Assembly: GCF_036350515.1 (NCBI RefSeq)
Contig: NZ_JAZDUE010000013.1
Location: 62,001-126,000 of the forward strand
DNA: 64,000 nt
Direction: 5' to 3'
DNA from: Gordonia prachuapensis
Lineage (GTDB): Bacteria > Actinomycetota > Actinomycetes > Mycobacteriales > Mycobacteriaceae
Part shown: one piece after another, positions 17,345 to 25,962 of the stretch
Position numbering within the stretch: the stretch's first letter is position 1
Layout: the number at the start of each line of letters is the position of its first letter
Notes under the pieces: generated by a model
Seen by the model: the letters and a program-made list of their open reading frames with translations, nothing else
Database searches by the model: none
Told to the model about the DNA's origin: nothing
Translations under genes and position numbers: made by a program

Positions 17345-20300
17345 TCAGGTCACCGTCTCGTGGTCCATCAGCGGTTGCCACACCAGGCGGGCGAGTGCCC
17401 CGAACACGGATTCCCCCGGCTCGCCCGGCAGGTCGATGCCGTCGGCCCAGGTACCTGTGGGCGGGATCATTTCGCGCAGCAATACATCGAAGTCGACCGG
17501 GATGGTGACGTCACCACCGAACACCAAACGCACATACCGATCGGTGCCGGCTCCGAAGTCGCCGCCGAAGGCGCGGTTCGCGGCCGGCAGGGCCCGGTCC
17601 TCCCGGCCTGAGCGCCGATGGTGGTCGGCGAACTCCGCGGCCGGATCGAGCGGAAGTGGCAGCACCTGCGACAGGCCGACGTCGCGTAGCGCGATCAGCG
17701 ATGTGAGGATTTCGATCGGGTTGTCCGGAACCGCCAGCAATGATCGTGCGACGCCGCCGGACCGGGCCGGGCGACGACCTACGACCACGGCGGCCCGAAC
17801 ACCGTCGTCTGGCACGGTTCCCGCGGCTGCCACGGCGAGCAGCCGGATCCATGCGGTGAGCCGCTGCTTGGCTCGGAGTTTCGAGTAGGTCGCGGTCACG
17901 ACGGTGCCGTCGTAGATGTCACCCACCGTGCCGTAGAGTCGCCGCCCGTCCGGCAATGGCACCACGAGGTCGATCGTCGACGAGGAACCGACCCGCGCCG
18001 AAGTCGCCGCGCCGAAAACCGCTTCGACGTCGGCCGAGATGTCGGACAGCTCACGCGTACCGAATGCGAACGGCGGCAACGTCCCTCGACGCAACTCGGC
18101 TGCCTGACAGGTTGCGAGATCGGTTCCCGCGAGCATCCTCGCGAGGAAACGGTCACCGATCGCCCACCGATCGAGCGGTCCGAGCGAGACGTCCAATTGG
18201 TCGGCGTGCGGCCGTTCCTCATCGGGGATCCGGGCACCGAGCCGTTGCCGGACGAAACCCTCGATCGGGTTGGTCAGGAACGCCACCAGCGACGTGAGCT
18301 CGATGTCGTCGGCGCCGGCCGCATCGAGCCGGAGGTCGGCGATCCGGGGAGCGATCTCCCGTGTCGTCGCCGAGGCGCGAGCGCCGGCGAACAACCCGGC
18401 ATCGAACGAGAAGGGGCCGTCGATGCCGGTCACCGCACCGGGCCGGAAGTTGCGCGTGTCGAAAGCGTGCAGCGTATGCCGCCGGAGACAGCTGTCCGGC
18501 TGCCCGGTGATCGCGGCCACCGCGTCGATGAGTTCGCTTACGACCACGGCTGGTGGGATGCGTTGTCCAGAAACCGGATCGGCGCCGCTGTAGAAGACGA
18601 GCAGGTGTTCTTCGGCGGCGCAGATCGCGTCGAGGAACAGCTGCCGGTCCTCGTCGCGCGGGTTGCGTTCGCCGAGCAGCGGGGCGCGCCCCAGGATGTC
18701 GTCACCGTCCTGGCGTACGGCGCGCGGGAATGCGTCGCCGTCCACGCCGAGCAGCACGATCACCCGATGCGGAACCGATCGCATCGGCACCATCGAACAG
18801 ACCGTCAGCTCCCCGGTCCGGAAGTTGGCGCGGGTCGGGGCGGCCGCGACGAGACCCGCGACGAGATCCCGGATGTCCCCGAGGCGCAGTTCCACCGGAC
18901 CGCCTCCGCGCCCTGCGTCGGCGGAGACTTCCTCGAACACGGTTGCGATCGCCCGGAGCGCTTGCGCGCGTTGCCATTCCTCGTCCGCGTCGGTGCGAAC
19001 CAGCGCGTCGGCGATGCGGGCGAGGGCGTCCACCCATATGGAGGACGGGTGCGTTCCGGACAGGGCGATCAGCGTGGCGGACAGACGGTCGATGAATTCG
19101 TCGAACCGACCGGCGAGGTCGATCTCGGTGCTCTCGACCCCGGCGAGGGGAAGTGCGGTGTCGAGCCATTCGCCGTCGGCCTCTTCGGCCACTGCGCCGA
19201 GGATCACCCGGTCGAGACCTGACTCGAAGGTGCCCTGACCGAAGCCGGCCAATCCGTACCGGGCACGTTGCGCGTCATCGATGGCCCAGCGGATGTTGCT
19301 GCCCTCCAACCATTCCCGGATGATCTCCAGGTCATCGTCGGTGAAGTCGAACCGACGTCGCACCGGCGCCCGTCCGAGCAGGTCGAGCACCGCACCCGCG
19401 GTCACCCGCCCGGCCGCGAGTTCGACCACGGCGGCGATCACGTCGAGCACGGCGTTGGTGTGCCGAAGACCCCGATCGGCGAGCCTGACCCGTAGTTCGA
19501 AAGCCGGGTGGCCGATACCGGGCTGGCCGAACGCCCCGCGGATCACCGGGGCGAAGGACTCCACGTCGGGGCACATCACCAACACATCGCGCGGTTGCAG
19601 CGTCGGGTCGGCGGCGAACAGGTGCAGGAGTCGGTCACGGAGCACCTCGACCTGCCGTTCGGCACCGTGGCAGGAATGCACCTCGACCGAGGAGTCCGGC
19701 GGTCGGCTCGCCTGCGGCGGGAGATCGTCGGCCAGGCCGGTCTGCAATGTCGTCAGCACCGACGGCCGCGCAGCCGGCGACACCGGCGGATGATGCTCGA
19801 CGCGATCGGCGACCGGGGAAACGCGGCGTTGCAGTTCTTGGACGTCTCGGGACAGGCCGGCGAGGACGGGGTGTGACAACCGAGGGGCCGGGTTGTCGGC
19901 GCGGCGGAGGCTTCCGGACGGACCGAGGGCATCGATGGTTGCCCACAACGCGGGGCTCGGGTGTGGCGCGAACAGATGGACATCGCGGTGCACCGCCACA
20001 GCGGCGAGCACCTGGCGGAGGGTTTCGGTGACCCGGGTGGGGCCGAACACCGACAACCGTTCGGGCAGGTCGGTGACCTCCGGGCCCTCGCGGATCGCGG
20101 CGCAGCATGCGGCGAGAGTCTCCGCGGGATGGGCGATCCCGATCTCGGCGCGCACCGCGCGCCAGAAATCGGGCTGCCATGCGAGGTCGATGGGCACCGA
20201 CGATCCGGCGCCGTCGGTGTCCGCACCCGACGCCCAGTCGGCGAGCATCGTCGGCCGCTGCCGGCCGTACGAATCGAAGAGGCCCGCGATCTGGCGGGCG

Positions 20301-20791
20301 GTGGCGTACCGGCGGCCGCGACGGTGGTCATCGGCTGCTCCTCCGGATCCCACGTGACGCGCGAGGACGGCAAGGCGCGGGTCGTCGACCATGTCGTCGA
20401 GGACCCGGAGCACGGGCCAGGTCATCGCGCTCGGCCGCCACCGCTGGGCGGCGGGTGCGTCATCGTCGCGCCGACGACCCCGACCATCGACCACGCCGAG
20501 CGCGTCATCGAGAACGCGGTCCGTCAGCGCTGCCGGAGACAAGAAATCCAGGTTGGCGGCGACTCCGTCGTGTGCGCCGGATGTGCCCAGTCCGGATGTG
20601 CCCAGTCCGGATGTGCCCAGTCCGGATGTGCCCAGTGCAGTGGCCAGCCGTTGCTGCAACCAGCGCTCGACCCCGGGCGCCGGTACCGCGACGACCTCGG
20701 TGGTCATCGGATCGGACAGTGGGGTCACAAGGAGATCCGTGAGTGCGTCGGCCAGCGCGTCGGTCCGCTCGGCCCGGTGGAGGTGGAACAT
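17345..20791 (-). CDS. recC: RecBCD enzyme subunit RecC
   Basis: The 1148-residue product has the RecC start (MFHLHRAERTDALADAL, then VAVPAPGVERWLQQRLA), a helicase-like fold with degenerate motifs, and a C-terminal inactive nuclease-like domain. RecC threads the 3' strand and recognises Chi. Residues 53-72 are four LGTSG repeats encoded by a 15-bp tandem array. It is the first gene of the recCBD operon. The 84-bp gap upstream, to the thioesterase stop, is the likely promoter region, though no clear -10 was found. Confidence 0.92.
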   Translation of the reverse strand: MFHLHRAERTDALADALTDLLVTPLSDPMTTEVVAVPAPGVERWLQQRLATALGTSGLGTSGLGTSGLGTSGAHDGVAANLDFLSPAALTDRVLDDALGVVDGRGRRRDDDAPAAQRWRPSAMTWPVLRVLDDMVDDPRLAVLARHVGSGGAADDHRRGRRYATARQIAGLFDSYGRQRPTMLADWASGADTDGAGSSVPIDLAWQPDFWRAVRAEIGIAHPAETLAACCAAIREGPEVTDLPERLSVFGPTRVTETLRQVLAAVAVHRDVHLFAPHPSPALWATIDALGPSGSLRRADNPAPRLSHPVLAGLSRDVQELQRRVSPVADRVEHHPPVSPAARPSVLTTLQTGLADDLPPQASRPPDSSVEVHSCHGAERQVEVLRDRLLHLFAADPTLQPRDVLVMCPDVESFAPVIRGAFGQPGIGHPAFELRVRLADRGLRHTNAVLDVIAAVVELAAGRVTAGAVLDLLGRAPVRRRFDFTDDDLEIIREWLEGSNIRWAIDDAQRARYGLAGFGQGTFESGLDRVILGAVAEEADGEWLDTALPLAGVESTEIDLAGRFDEFIDRLSATLIALSGTHPSSIWVDALARIADALVRTDADEEWQRAQALRAIATVFEEVSADAGRGGGPVELRLGDIRDLVAGLVAAAPTRANFRTGELTVCSMVPMRSVPHRVIVLLGVDGDAFPRAVRQDGDDILGRAPLLGERNPRDEDRQLFLDAICAAEEHLLVFYSGADPVSGQRIPPAVVVSELIDAVAAITGQPDSCLRRHTLHAFDTRNFRPGAVTGIDGPFSFDAGLFAGARASATTREIAPRIADLRLDAAGADDIELTSLVAFLTNPIEGFVRQRLGARIPDEERPHADQLDVSLGPLDRWAIGDRFLARMLAGTDLATCQAAELRRGTLPPFAFGTRELSDISADVEAVFGAATSARVGSSSTIDLVVPLPDGRRLYGTVGDIYDGTVVTATYSKLRAKQRLTAWIRLLAVAAAGTVPDDGVRAAVVVGRRPARSGGVARSLLAVPDNPIEILTSLIALRDVGLSQVLPLPLDPAAEFADHHRRSGREDRALPAANRAFGGDFGAGTDRYVRLVFGGDVTIPVDFDVLLREMIPPTGTWADGIDLPGEPGESVFGALARLVWQPLMDHETVT
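20579..20637. repeat. 15-bp tandem repeat inside recC
   Basis: Three perfect units of GGATGTGCCCAGTCC and a fourth nearly complete one lie at 20579, 20594, 20609 and 20624. On the coding strand they give LGTSG four times. The period is a multiple of three, so copy changes keep the reading frame. The repeat falls after the conserved ERWLQQRLATA helix, in what looks like a loop. Confidence 0.93.
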
Positions 20792-20875
20792 GTGCTCTCA
20801 GGTTCCTCGGCTGTCTGGTCCTCGGCTGTCCGGCTTCTCGGCCGGCTGCTTCTCGGCTATCGGTTCGGGCCCGAC

Positions 20876-21307
20876 TCAGGAACGCACCGGCAACCCGGCG
20901 TCGGCCACGAGGTGCGACTCGAGAATCGCGCGCACCTCGTCCGGCGGCGGCGTGGGGCGGCCGGTGTGCGCGTTCACCGACACCATCGTCGTCTCGGCGA
21001 CCGCGCATGTGGTCCCGTTCGGGTCGATCAAGGTCAACGCGAGGTTCAGCGACGTGGTGCCGATGCGACTGACGCATGTCCGGACGGTCACCGGGGCCAG
21101 CGAGTAGTCCAGGACGGCGGTGAACACGATCTCCTGCCGGGCGACCAACATCGAGAAGCCCTCCGGACGTTCGGGAAACCACGAGGCGAACGAGCGGACC
21201 CGGGCCTCCTCGAAGATCCGCGCGAACTGCACGTTGTTGACGTGATTGTTGATGTCCATGTCGCCCCAGCGGAGCTGAATCGACAGATCCAGATGTTCGT
21301 CGGCCAC
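20876..21307 (-). CDS. acyl-CoA thioesterase, 4HBT hotdog family
   Basis: The 143-residue single hotdog domain has the 4HBT active-site stretch WGDMDINNHVNNVQFARIFEEA, with the catalytic Asp in the D-x-x-N-H-V-N context of 4-hydroxybenzoyl-CoA thioesterases. It hydrolyses acyl-CoAs in the cytoplasm; the acyl group is unknown. GTG 21307 (VADEHLDL) was chosen because upstream codons are Arg/Ser-rich and overlap the promoter of the divergent acetyltransferase. Confidence 0.82.
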   Translation of the reverse strand: MADEHLDLSIQLRWGDMDINNHVNNVQFARIFEEARVRSFASWFPERPEGFSMLVARQEIVFTAVLDYSLAPVTVRTCVSRIGTTSLNLALTLIDPNGTTCAVAETTMVSVNAHTGRPTPPPDEVRAILESHLVADAGLPVRS

Positions 21308-21458
21308 GATCGCAAACCCTATCCGCCGACTCCGACGGCCTGCCGAGCAGCACGCGGAGCCGCTGTGCGGTCCATCCCGACACACGTGGTGGGATGCACC
21401 CGAAGGGAGCCGGCCGGACCGTAGACTCTGCGCAAGCACTGCACGCGAGGGGGAGATC

Positions 21459-22097
21459 GTGATCTTGGAGACCGTTCGGCTTCGGCTACGCCCGGTCACC
21501 GTGTCCGACGTCGACGCCCTCGTGGCACTCGACAGCGATCCGCTCGTGATGCGTTTCGTCAGTGGCGGCGCCCCGACGCCCCGCGAGGTGATCGAGGGGT
21601 GGGTGTTACCCCGGGCCGAGGCCGAGCGTCGAGCCCACCGCACCGGGATGTGGGCGGCCACCGACCGTCGCACGGACCACTTCCGCGGCTGGTTCGCGTT
21701 GCGCACCCCGCGTCACAGTCATCGGCCCGAACTCGAACTGAGCTACCGGTTGCAACGTGAGCACTGGGGCCGGGGCCTGGCCACCGAGGCAGCGCACGCG
21801 TTGCTGACGATGTCGTTCCGCGAACTCGGCGCCGAACGAGTCTTCGCCGGCACCATGTCGGCGAACACCGCGTCCCGACGTGTGATGGAGAAGATCGGCA
21901 TGCGACTGTCGGCCATCCACCTCTGCGAGGACGACGTCGTCTTCGGGTCGGGTGCCGGCGAGGTGGAATACGAACTGCTGCGCAGTCATTGGGAGACGAC
22001 GACGATGAGTTGGTCGTCCGGGCAGCGTGCGGTGCGGGCTCCGCTCGTCCCGGCCGCCCACGGCCCGCGTCATGCGGTCGCCGGCCTCACGGCCTGA
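21459..22097 (+). CDS. GNAT-family N-acetyltransferase, RimJ/RimL-like
   Basis: The 212-residue product starts LETVRLRLRPVTVSDVDALV and has the acetyl-CoA loop in REHWGRGLATEAAHALL and the C-terminal AERVFAGTMSANTASRRVMEKIGM block, characteristic of the RimJ/RimL subgroup. Substrates could be ribosomal protein N-termini, antibiotics or small amines. GTG 21459 follows a GGGGGA ribosome site, and a TAGACT -10-like hexamer is at 21422-21427. The last ~30 residues are not conserved in type. Confidence 0.82.
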   Translation: MILETVRLRLRPVTVSDVDALVALDSDPLVMRFVSGGAPTPREVIEGWVLPRAEAERRAHRTGMWAATDRRTDHFRGWFALRTPRHSHRPELELSYRLQREHWGRGLATEAAHALLTMSFRELGAERVFAGTMSANTASRRVMEKIGMRLSAIHLCEDDVVFGSGAGEVEYELLRSHWETTTMSWSSGQRAVRAPLVPAAHGPRHAVAGLTA

Positions 22098-22272
22098 CCG
22101 CCGCGGAGCCCACATTCGGACAGATCGGACACCGGCACGGGGGCGGAGGGGCGGGCCGCAGACACCCGTCGCGCACAGCCGGGGTCCTCGTCCGGACCTT
22201 TCGTCGATGATTGACTACCGTTAGTGGTGCGCGGCAGCAGCCCACAGCCCACCGACAGGAGATGTTCCTCTG

Positions 22273-23748
22273 ATGAGCAGCCCCACTCCGACCACCACGC
22301 GCCCCCACGTCGTCATCGTGGGTTCCGGATTCGGCGGTCTCTTCGCAGCGCAACGCCTGGCCAAGGCCGACGTCGACATCACCCTGATCGCGAAGACCAC
22401 CCATCATCTGTTCCAGCCGATGCTGTACCAGGTCGCGACCGGCATCATCGCCGAGGGCGAGATCGCCCCGGCGACCCGGGTCATCATGCGCAAGCAGAAG
22501 AACATCAAGGTCCTGCTCGGTGATGTGTACGAGATCGATCTGGAGGGCAAGTCGGTGACCTCGCGGCTGCTCGAACGCGTCACCGTGACGCCGTACGACA
22601 GCCTCATCGTCGCGGCCGGCGCCGACCAGTCCTATTTCGGCAACGACCACTTCGCCGAGTACGCCCCCGGCATGAAGACCATCGACCATGCACTCGAGTT
22701 GCGTGGCCGCATCCTCGGTGCGTTCGAGCAGGCCGAGCTGTCCGACGACCCGGAGGAACGGGCCAAGCTGCTCACCTTCGTCGTCGTCGGCGCCGGACCC
22801 ACCGGCGTGGAGCTCGCCGGGCAGATCGCCGAGATGAGCGACAAAACCCTCAAGGGCACCTTCCGCAACATCGATCCGACCGAGGCGCGGGTGATCCTGC
22901 TCGACGCCGCGCCCGCGGTCCTCCCGCCGTTCGGCGAGAAGCTGGGCCGCAAGGCCGCCGCCCGACTCGAGAAGATGGGCGTCGAGATCCAGCTCAACGC
23001 GATGGTCGTCGACGTCGACTACGACGGCCTGGTCGTCAAGGAGAAGGACGGCAGCACGCGCCGGATCGAATCCCAGTGCAAGGTGTGGTCGGCCGGCGTG
23101 CAGGCCAGCCCCCTGGGACAGCAGCTCGCCGAACAGTCCGGCGTCGAGCTCGACCGGGCCGGCCGGGTGAAAGTGCTGCCCGACCTCACCATCCCGGGCA
23201 ACCCGTACGTGTTCGTCGTCGGCGACATGATGGCGGTTGACGGTGTGCCCGGTGTCGCCCAGGGCGCCATCCAGGGTGGCCGGTACGCGGCCGACGCGAT
23301 CAAGGCCGGCCTGCACGGCCAGACCCAGGAGCAGCGGAAACCGTTCAGCTATTTCGACAAGGGCTCGATGGCGACGATCTCGCGGTTCAGCGCTGTCATG
23401 CAGGTGCCGGTTCCCGGCATGAAGAAGAAGTTCGAGACCGAGGGTTACTTCGCGTGGCTCGGCTGGCTGGCACTGCACCTGGTGTATCTCGTGGGATTCC
23501 GCAACCGGTTGAACACGTTGATCAACTGGTTCTTCGCTTTCAGCACGCGTGGCCGCACCCAGCTCGCGGTCACCGAACAGCAGGTGTACGCGCGCACCGC
23601 GCTCGGCGCACTGTCGGCGATGGAGGGCAAGTCACCCGAGGAGGCGATCGCCGAGGCGACGGACGCGATCCCGTCGACCCGAGCGCCGGGGTCGACGTCC
23701 GTGCCCTCGTCGGAATCCGAGGCCAAGGCCGAGGCGGAAGCCGGCTGA
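22273..23748 (+). CDS. ndh: type II NADH dehydrogenase (NDH-2)
   Basis: The 491-residue monotopic flavoprotein has two dinucleotide folds: VIVGSGFGGLFAAQRLA for FAD and VVVGAGPTGVELAG for NADH, plus FVVGDMMAVDG and AQGAIQGGRYAA near the quinone site. The hydrophobic/basic segment WLALHLVYLVGFRNRLN is the membrane-associating helix. It passes electrons from NADH to menaquinone without proton pumping. The position beside the urease operon matches M. tuberculosis Rv1854c-ndh (memory). AGGAG lies 11 bp before ATG 22273. The tail is Ala/Glu-rich. It converges on ureD with a 25-bp gap. Confidence 0.94.
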   Translation: MSSPTPTTTRPHVVIVGSGFGGLFAAQRLAKADVDITLIAKTTHHLFQPMLYQVATGIIAEGEIAPATRVIMRKQKNIKVLLGDVYEIDLEGKSVTSRLLERVTVTPYDSLIVAAGADQSYFGNDHFAEYAPGMKTIDHALELRGRILGAFEQAELSDDPEERAKLLTFVVVGAGPTGVELAGQIAEMSDKTLKGTFRNIDPTEARVILLDAAPAVLPPFGEKLGRKAAARLEKMGVEIQLNAMVVDVDYDGLVVKEKDGSTRRIESQCKVWSAGVQASPLGQQLAEQSGVELDRAGRVKVLPDLTIPGNPYVFVVGDMMAVDGVPGVAQGAIQGGRYAADAIKAGLHGQTQEQRKPFSYFDKGSMATISRFSAVMQVPVPGMKKKFETEGYFAWLGWLALHLVYLVGFRNRLNTLINWFFAFSTRGRTQLAVTEQQVYARTALGALSAMEGKSPEEAIAEATDAIPSTRAPGSTSVPSSESEAKAEAEAG

Positions 23749-23773
23749 GGGCGCGACCTCCTGCATCCGGAGA

Positions 23774-24490
23774 TCACCTGCTGATCAGGGATGCGACATC
23801 GAGGTCGTCGGTCAGTGTGCTGGTCTGGTGGGCCGAGGCCCCGAGTGCGGTCGTGAGCGTAGCCGGTCCCACGCCGTCCGGACGGGCCAGCTCGAGGCGT
23901 CCCGCGTAGGCGTCGGCAGACACGGCCGCCGGCCGCGCGTCCGGGTAGCGCAGCACACTGCTCACCGCCCGGTGTCCGGACGTGGCCGGCCCGCCGAGAA
24001 CGAGCCGATGCCGCAGCATTCTCGACGTCCCGATGTCGACGTGCAGGGCGCCCTGCCATCGCGCGCGAGCGCGGTGTTCGACACGTTCGGCGGAACGACC
24101 GAGCTGAGCGTGCTCGGCGATCGTCAGCGTCGATTCGGGGTCGGCCGACACCGTCGTGAACGTGTGATGTTCGGCGCCGCCCGCCACGACGGTGGGCTGT
24201 GGGTCGAGATGCAGCCGCGCTCCGGCGCCCACCTCGATCACCCAGTCCATCCGTGAATCGAGCCGGTCGAGCGCCGGCAGTGCGAGGGTCGCGGCCACGG
24301 TCTTGAGGTGGAGGACGGCGCCGTCCTCCACCCGGACCCGAACCATGATCGAGTCCCCGCCGAGCGGTGTGGCCGCGGTACTGATCAGGTGCACGGTCTG
24401 GGCTGCGGTCTGTCGCACGGCCAGACCGCCGACCGCGTGCACCCGCGGTGAACGGCCCGGCCGGGCCACGATGTCGATCTCGGTGTGCAC
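23774..24490 (-). CDS. ureD: urease accessory protein UreD
   Basis: The 238-residue protein aligns with the UreD beta-helix family: GGLAVRQTAAQTVHLISTAATPLGGDSI, then LHLDPQPTVV and ARARWQGALHVD. UreD with UreF and UreG forms the chaperone that carries CO2 and Ni2+ into the urease active site. GTG 24490 starts one base after the ureG stop, so it is the last gene of ureABCFGD. An upstream start at 24544 would overlap ureG and is rejected. Confidence 0.9.
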   Translation of the reverse strand: MHTEIDIVARPGRSPRVHAVGGLAVRQTAAQTVHLISTAATPLGGDSIMVRVRVEDGAVLHLKTVAATLALPALDRLDSRMDWVIEVGAGARLHLDPQPTVVAGGAEHHTFTTVSADPESTLTIAEHAQLGRSAERVEHRARARWQGALHVDIGTSRMLRHRLVLGGPATSGHRAVSSVLRYPDARPAAVSADAYAGRLELARPDGVGPATLTTALGASAHQTSTLTDDLDVASLISR

Positions 24491-24491
24491 G

Positions 24492-25178
24492 TCAGCCGGT
24501 GACCGCGACCTCGGCGAGCTGCGCACGCACCCAGGCGAGGACATCGGTGGCGGCAGGATCCTCGGTGAGCGAGATCATCGCGGTCGGGCGGCCCTCGCGG
24601 ACCCGCTCCGCATCCGAGCCCATGACCCCCAGATCGGCCCGCACCTGCTGGGCCAGGTCGGTCTTGTTGATGACCAGCAGATCCGAGTAGGTGACGCCCG
24701 GTCCGCCCTTGCGGGGCACCTTGTCACCACCGGCGACGTCGATGACGAAGATCTGCACGTCGATCAGCCCGGTCGAGAACGTCGCGGTGAGGTTGTCGCC
24801 ACCGGATTCCACGAGGATCAGATCCAGTGGCGGATTGGCCGCCACCAGATCGTCGATGGCGTCGAGGTTGGCGGTGATGTCGTCACGGATCGCGGTGTGC
24901 GGACATCCTCCCGTCTGCACGGCGGTGATGCGCTCGTCGGGTAGGACGGCATTGCGCCGCAGGAAGTCCGCGTCCTCGGTGGTGTAGATGTCGTTCGTCA
25001 GCACCGCGACCGAGAGTTCGTCGCGCAACTGACGGCAGAGTGCGGCGACCAGTGCGGTCTTGCCGGAGCCCACCGGGCCCCCGATCCCGATGCGCAGGGC
25101 CTCTCCGGGTTCGCGATGACGCCGTGGCCGGGAATGATCGTGGCCGTGGGGCTCTCCATCGATGAGATGCGGGGGCAT
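24492..25178 (-). CDS. ureG: urease accessory GTPase UreG
   Basis: The 228-residue SIMIBI GTPase has the P-loop GGPVGSGKTAL (residues 33-43), the metal-binding CPH motif in TGGCPHTAIRDD, ESGGDNL, and the NKTD specificity motif. GTP hydrolysis powers Ni2+ delivery to apo-urease. The N-terminus has a short His-containing stretch (HGHDH), which may bind nickel and could partly compensate for the missing UreE. A 90-bp gap separates it from ureF. Confidence 0.94.
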   Translation of the reverse strand: MPPHLIDGEPHGHDHSRPRRHREPGEALRIGIGGPVGSGKTALVAALCRQLRDELSVAVLTNDIYTTEDADFLRRNAVLPDERITAVQTGGCPHTAIRDDITANLDAIDDLVAANPPLDLILVESGGDNLTATFSTGLIDVQIFVIDVAGGDKVPRKGGPGVTYSDLLVINKTDLAQQVRADLGVMGSDAERVREGRPTAMISLTEDPAATDVLAWVRAQLAEVAVTG

Positions 25179-25268
25179 GTCGTCGTCCTCTCGAGTCGTT
25201 CGGTGATGCTCAATATCATGAAAACGGTTGTTGTACCGCTGGTTTCGTCCCTAGGTGGGCGCGTCTTG

Positions 25269-25928
25269 TCACGAGACGAAGAGTGGCATGTCGCGCCGTT
25301 CGTGTCGTTCGGCGAAGACGTCGAGCGTCGGATCCGACAGATCGGCGAGTTCCACCGCCGCGGCGGCGGCGATGCGTTCGCATTCGCCGCCGAGGTCGGC
25401 GATGACCACCGCGACATCGGCGGGGTCGAGTGCCAGGAGGCGCTGACCTGCCGTCGCGGCGCCGCTCATCGTCGTGTACACGAGGACCAGGGCGGTGTGG
25501 AAACCCGACAGCCGGCTGACCCGTCCGACGGACCCGGAGATCACCGGCAGATGGGTCTGCGGAGCGTGGGGGCTCCAGTCGTGGTCGGGCCACAACCGGC
25601 GGGCCAGGCGGAGCATCCCACGGCCCTGCGCGTACGACGCTCGGCGTGCCGCCGCCGACGGAGTTCGGGCGTCGGTCTCCTGCTGTGCGTCGGCGACCTC
25701 GAGGGTCCCGTCCGCGACGGCGGCCGCGACGGACGCGGCGACGAGTCCACTCGTGGCGATCCTGCGGTGCACGAACGTCGCGAGACTCGCCGCGTCGACG
25801 ACCACCCGGTCGGCGATGGCCTGTTCGACGCCGCCGGAGTGGACATGCCCGCCGACCGGTAACCGGGAATCGGCGAGCGTCAACATCATTGCCAGCTGCG
25901 AGTGCATGTCGGGAGATGCGGGGATCAT
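25269..25928 (-). CDS. ureF: urease accessory protein UreF
   Basis: The 219-residue all-helical protein has the UreF start MMLTLADSRLPVGGHVHSGGVE and conserved later helices. It bridges UreD and UreG in the activation complex. Mycobacterial-type operons place ureF after ureC, as here; the ureC stop is 34 bp upstream. The gap to ureG (25179-25268) shows no gene. Confidence 0.9.
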   Translation of the reverse strand: MIPASPDMHSQLAMMLTLADSRLPVGGHVHSGGVEQAIADRVVVDAASLATFVHRRIATSGLVAASVAAAVADGTLEVADAQQETDARTPSAAARRASYAQGRGMLRLARRLWPDHDWSPHAPQTHLPVISGSVGRVSRLSGFHTALVLVYTTMSGAATAGQRLLALDPADVAVVIADLGGECERIAAAAAVELADLSDPTLDVFAERHERRDMPLFVS

Positions 25929-25962
25929 GTTCGCTGTCTCATCGGTGTCGAAGCCTGGAGGC

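Noticed and set aside
14155..17508. An open frame of over 1,100 codons antisense to recB, and similar long frames opposite glcB and secA2.
   Set aside because: High GC at third positions leaves the complementary frame free of stops. The sense strand has clear helicase and enzyme motifs, and the antisense proteins are Arg/Gly/Pro/His-rich with no domain.
22262..22273. A three-codon frame (ATG TTC CTC TGA) whose stop overlaps the ndh ATG, like a leader peptide.
   Set aside because: The only ribosome site (AGGAG) abuts its ATG with no spacing, so it should serve ndh instead.
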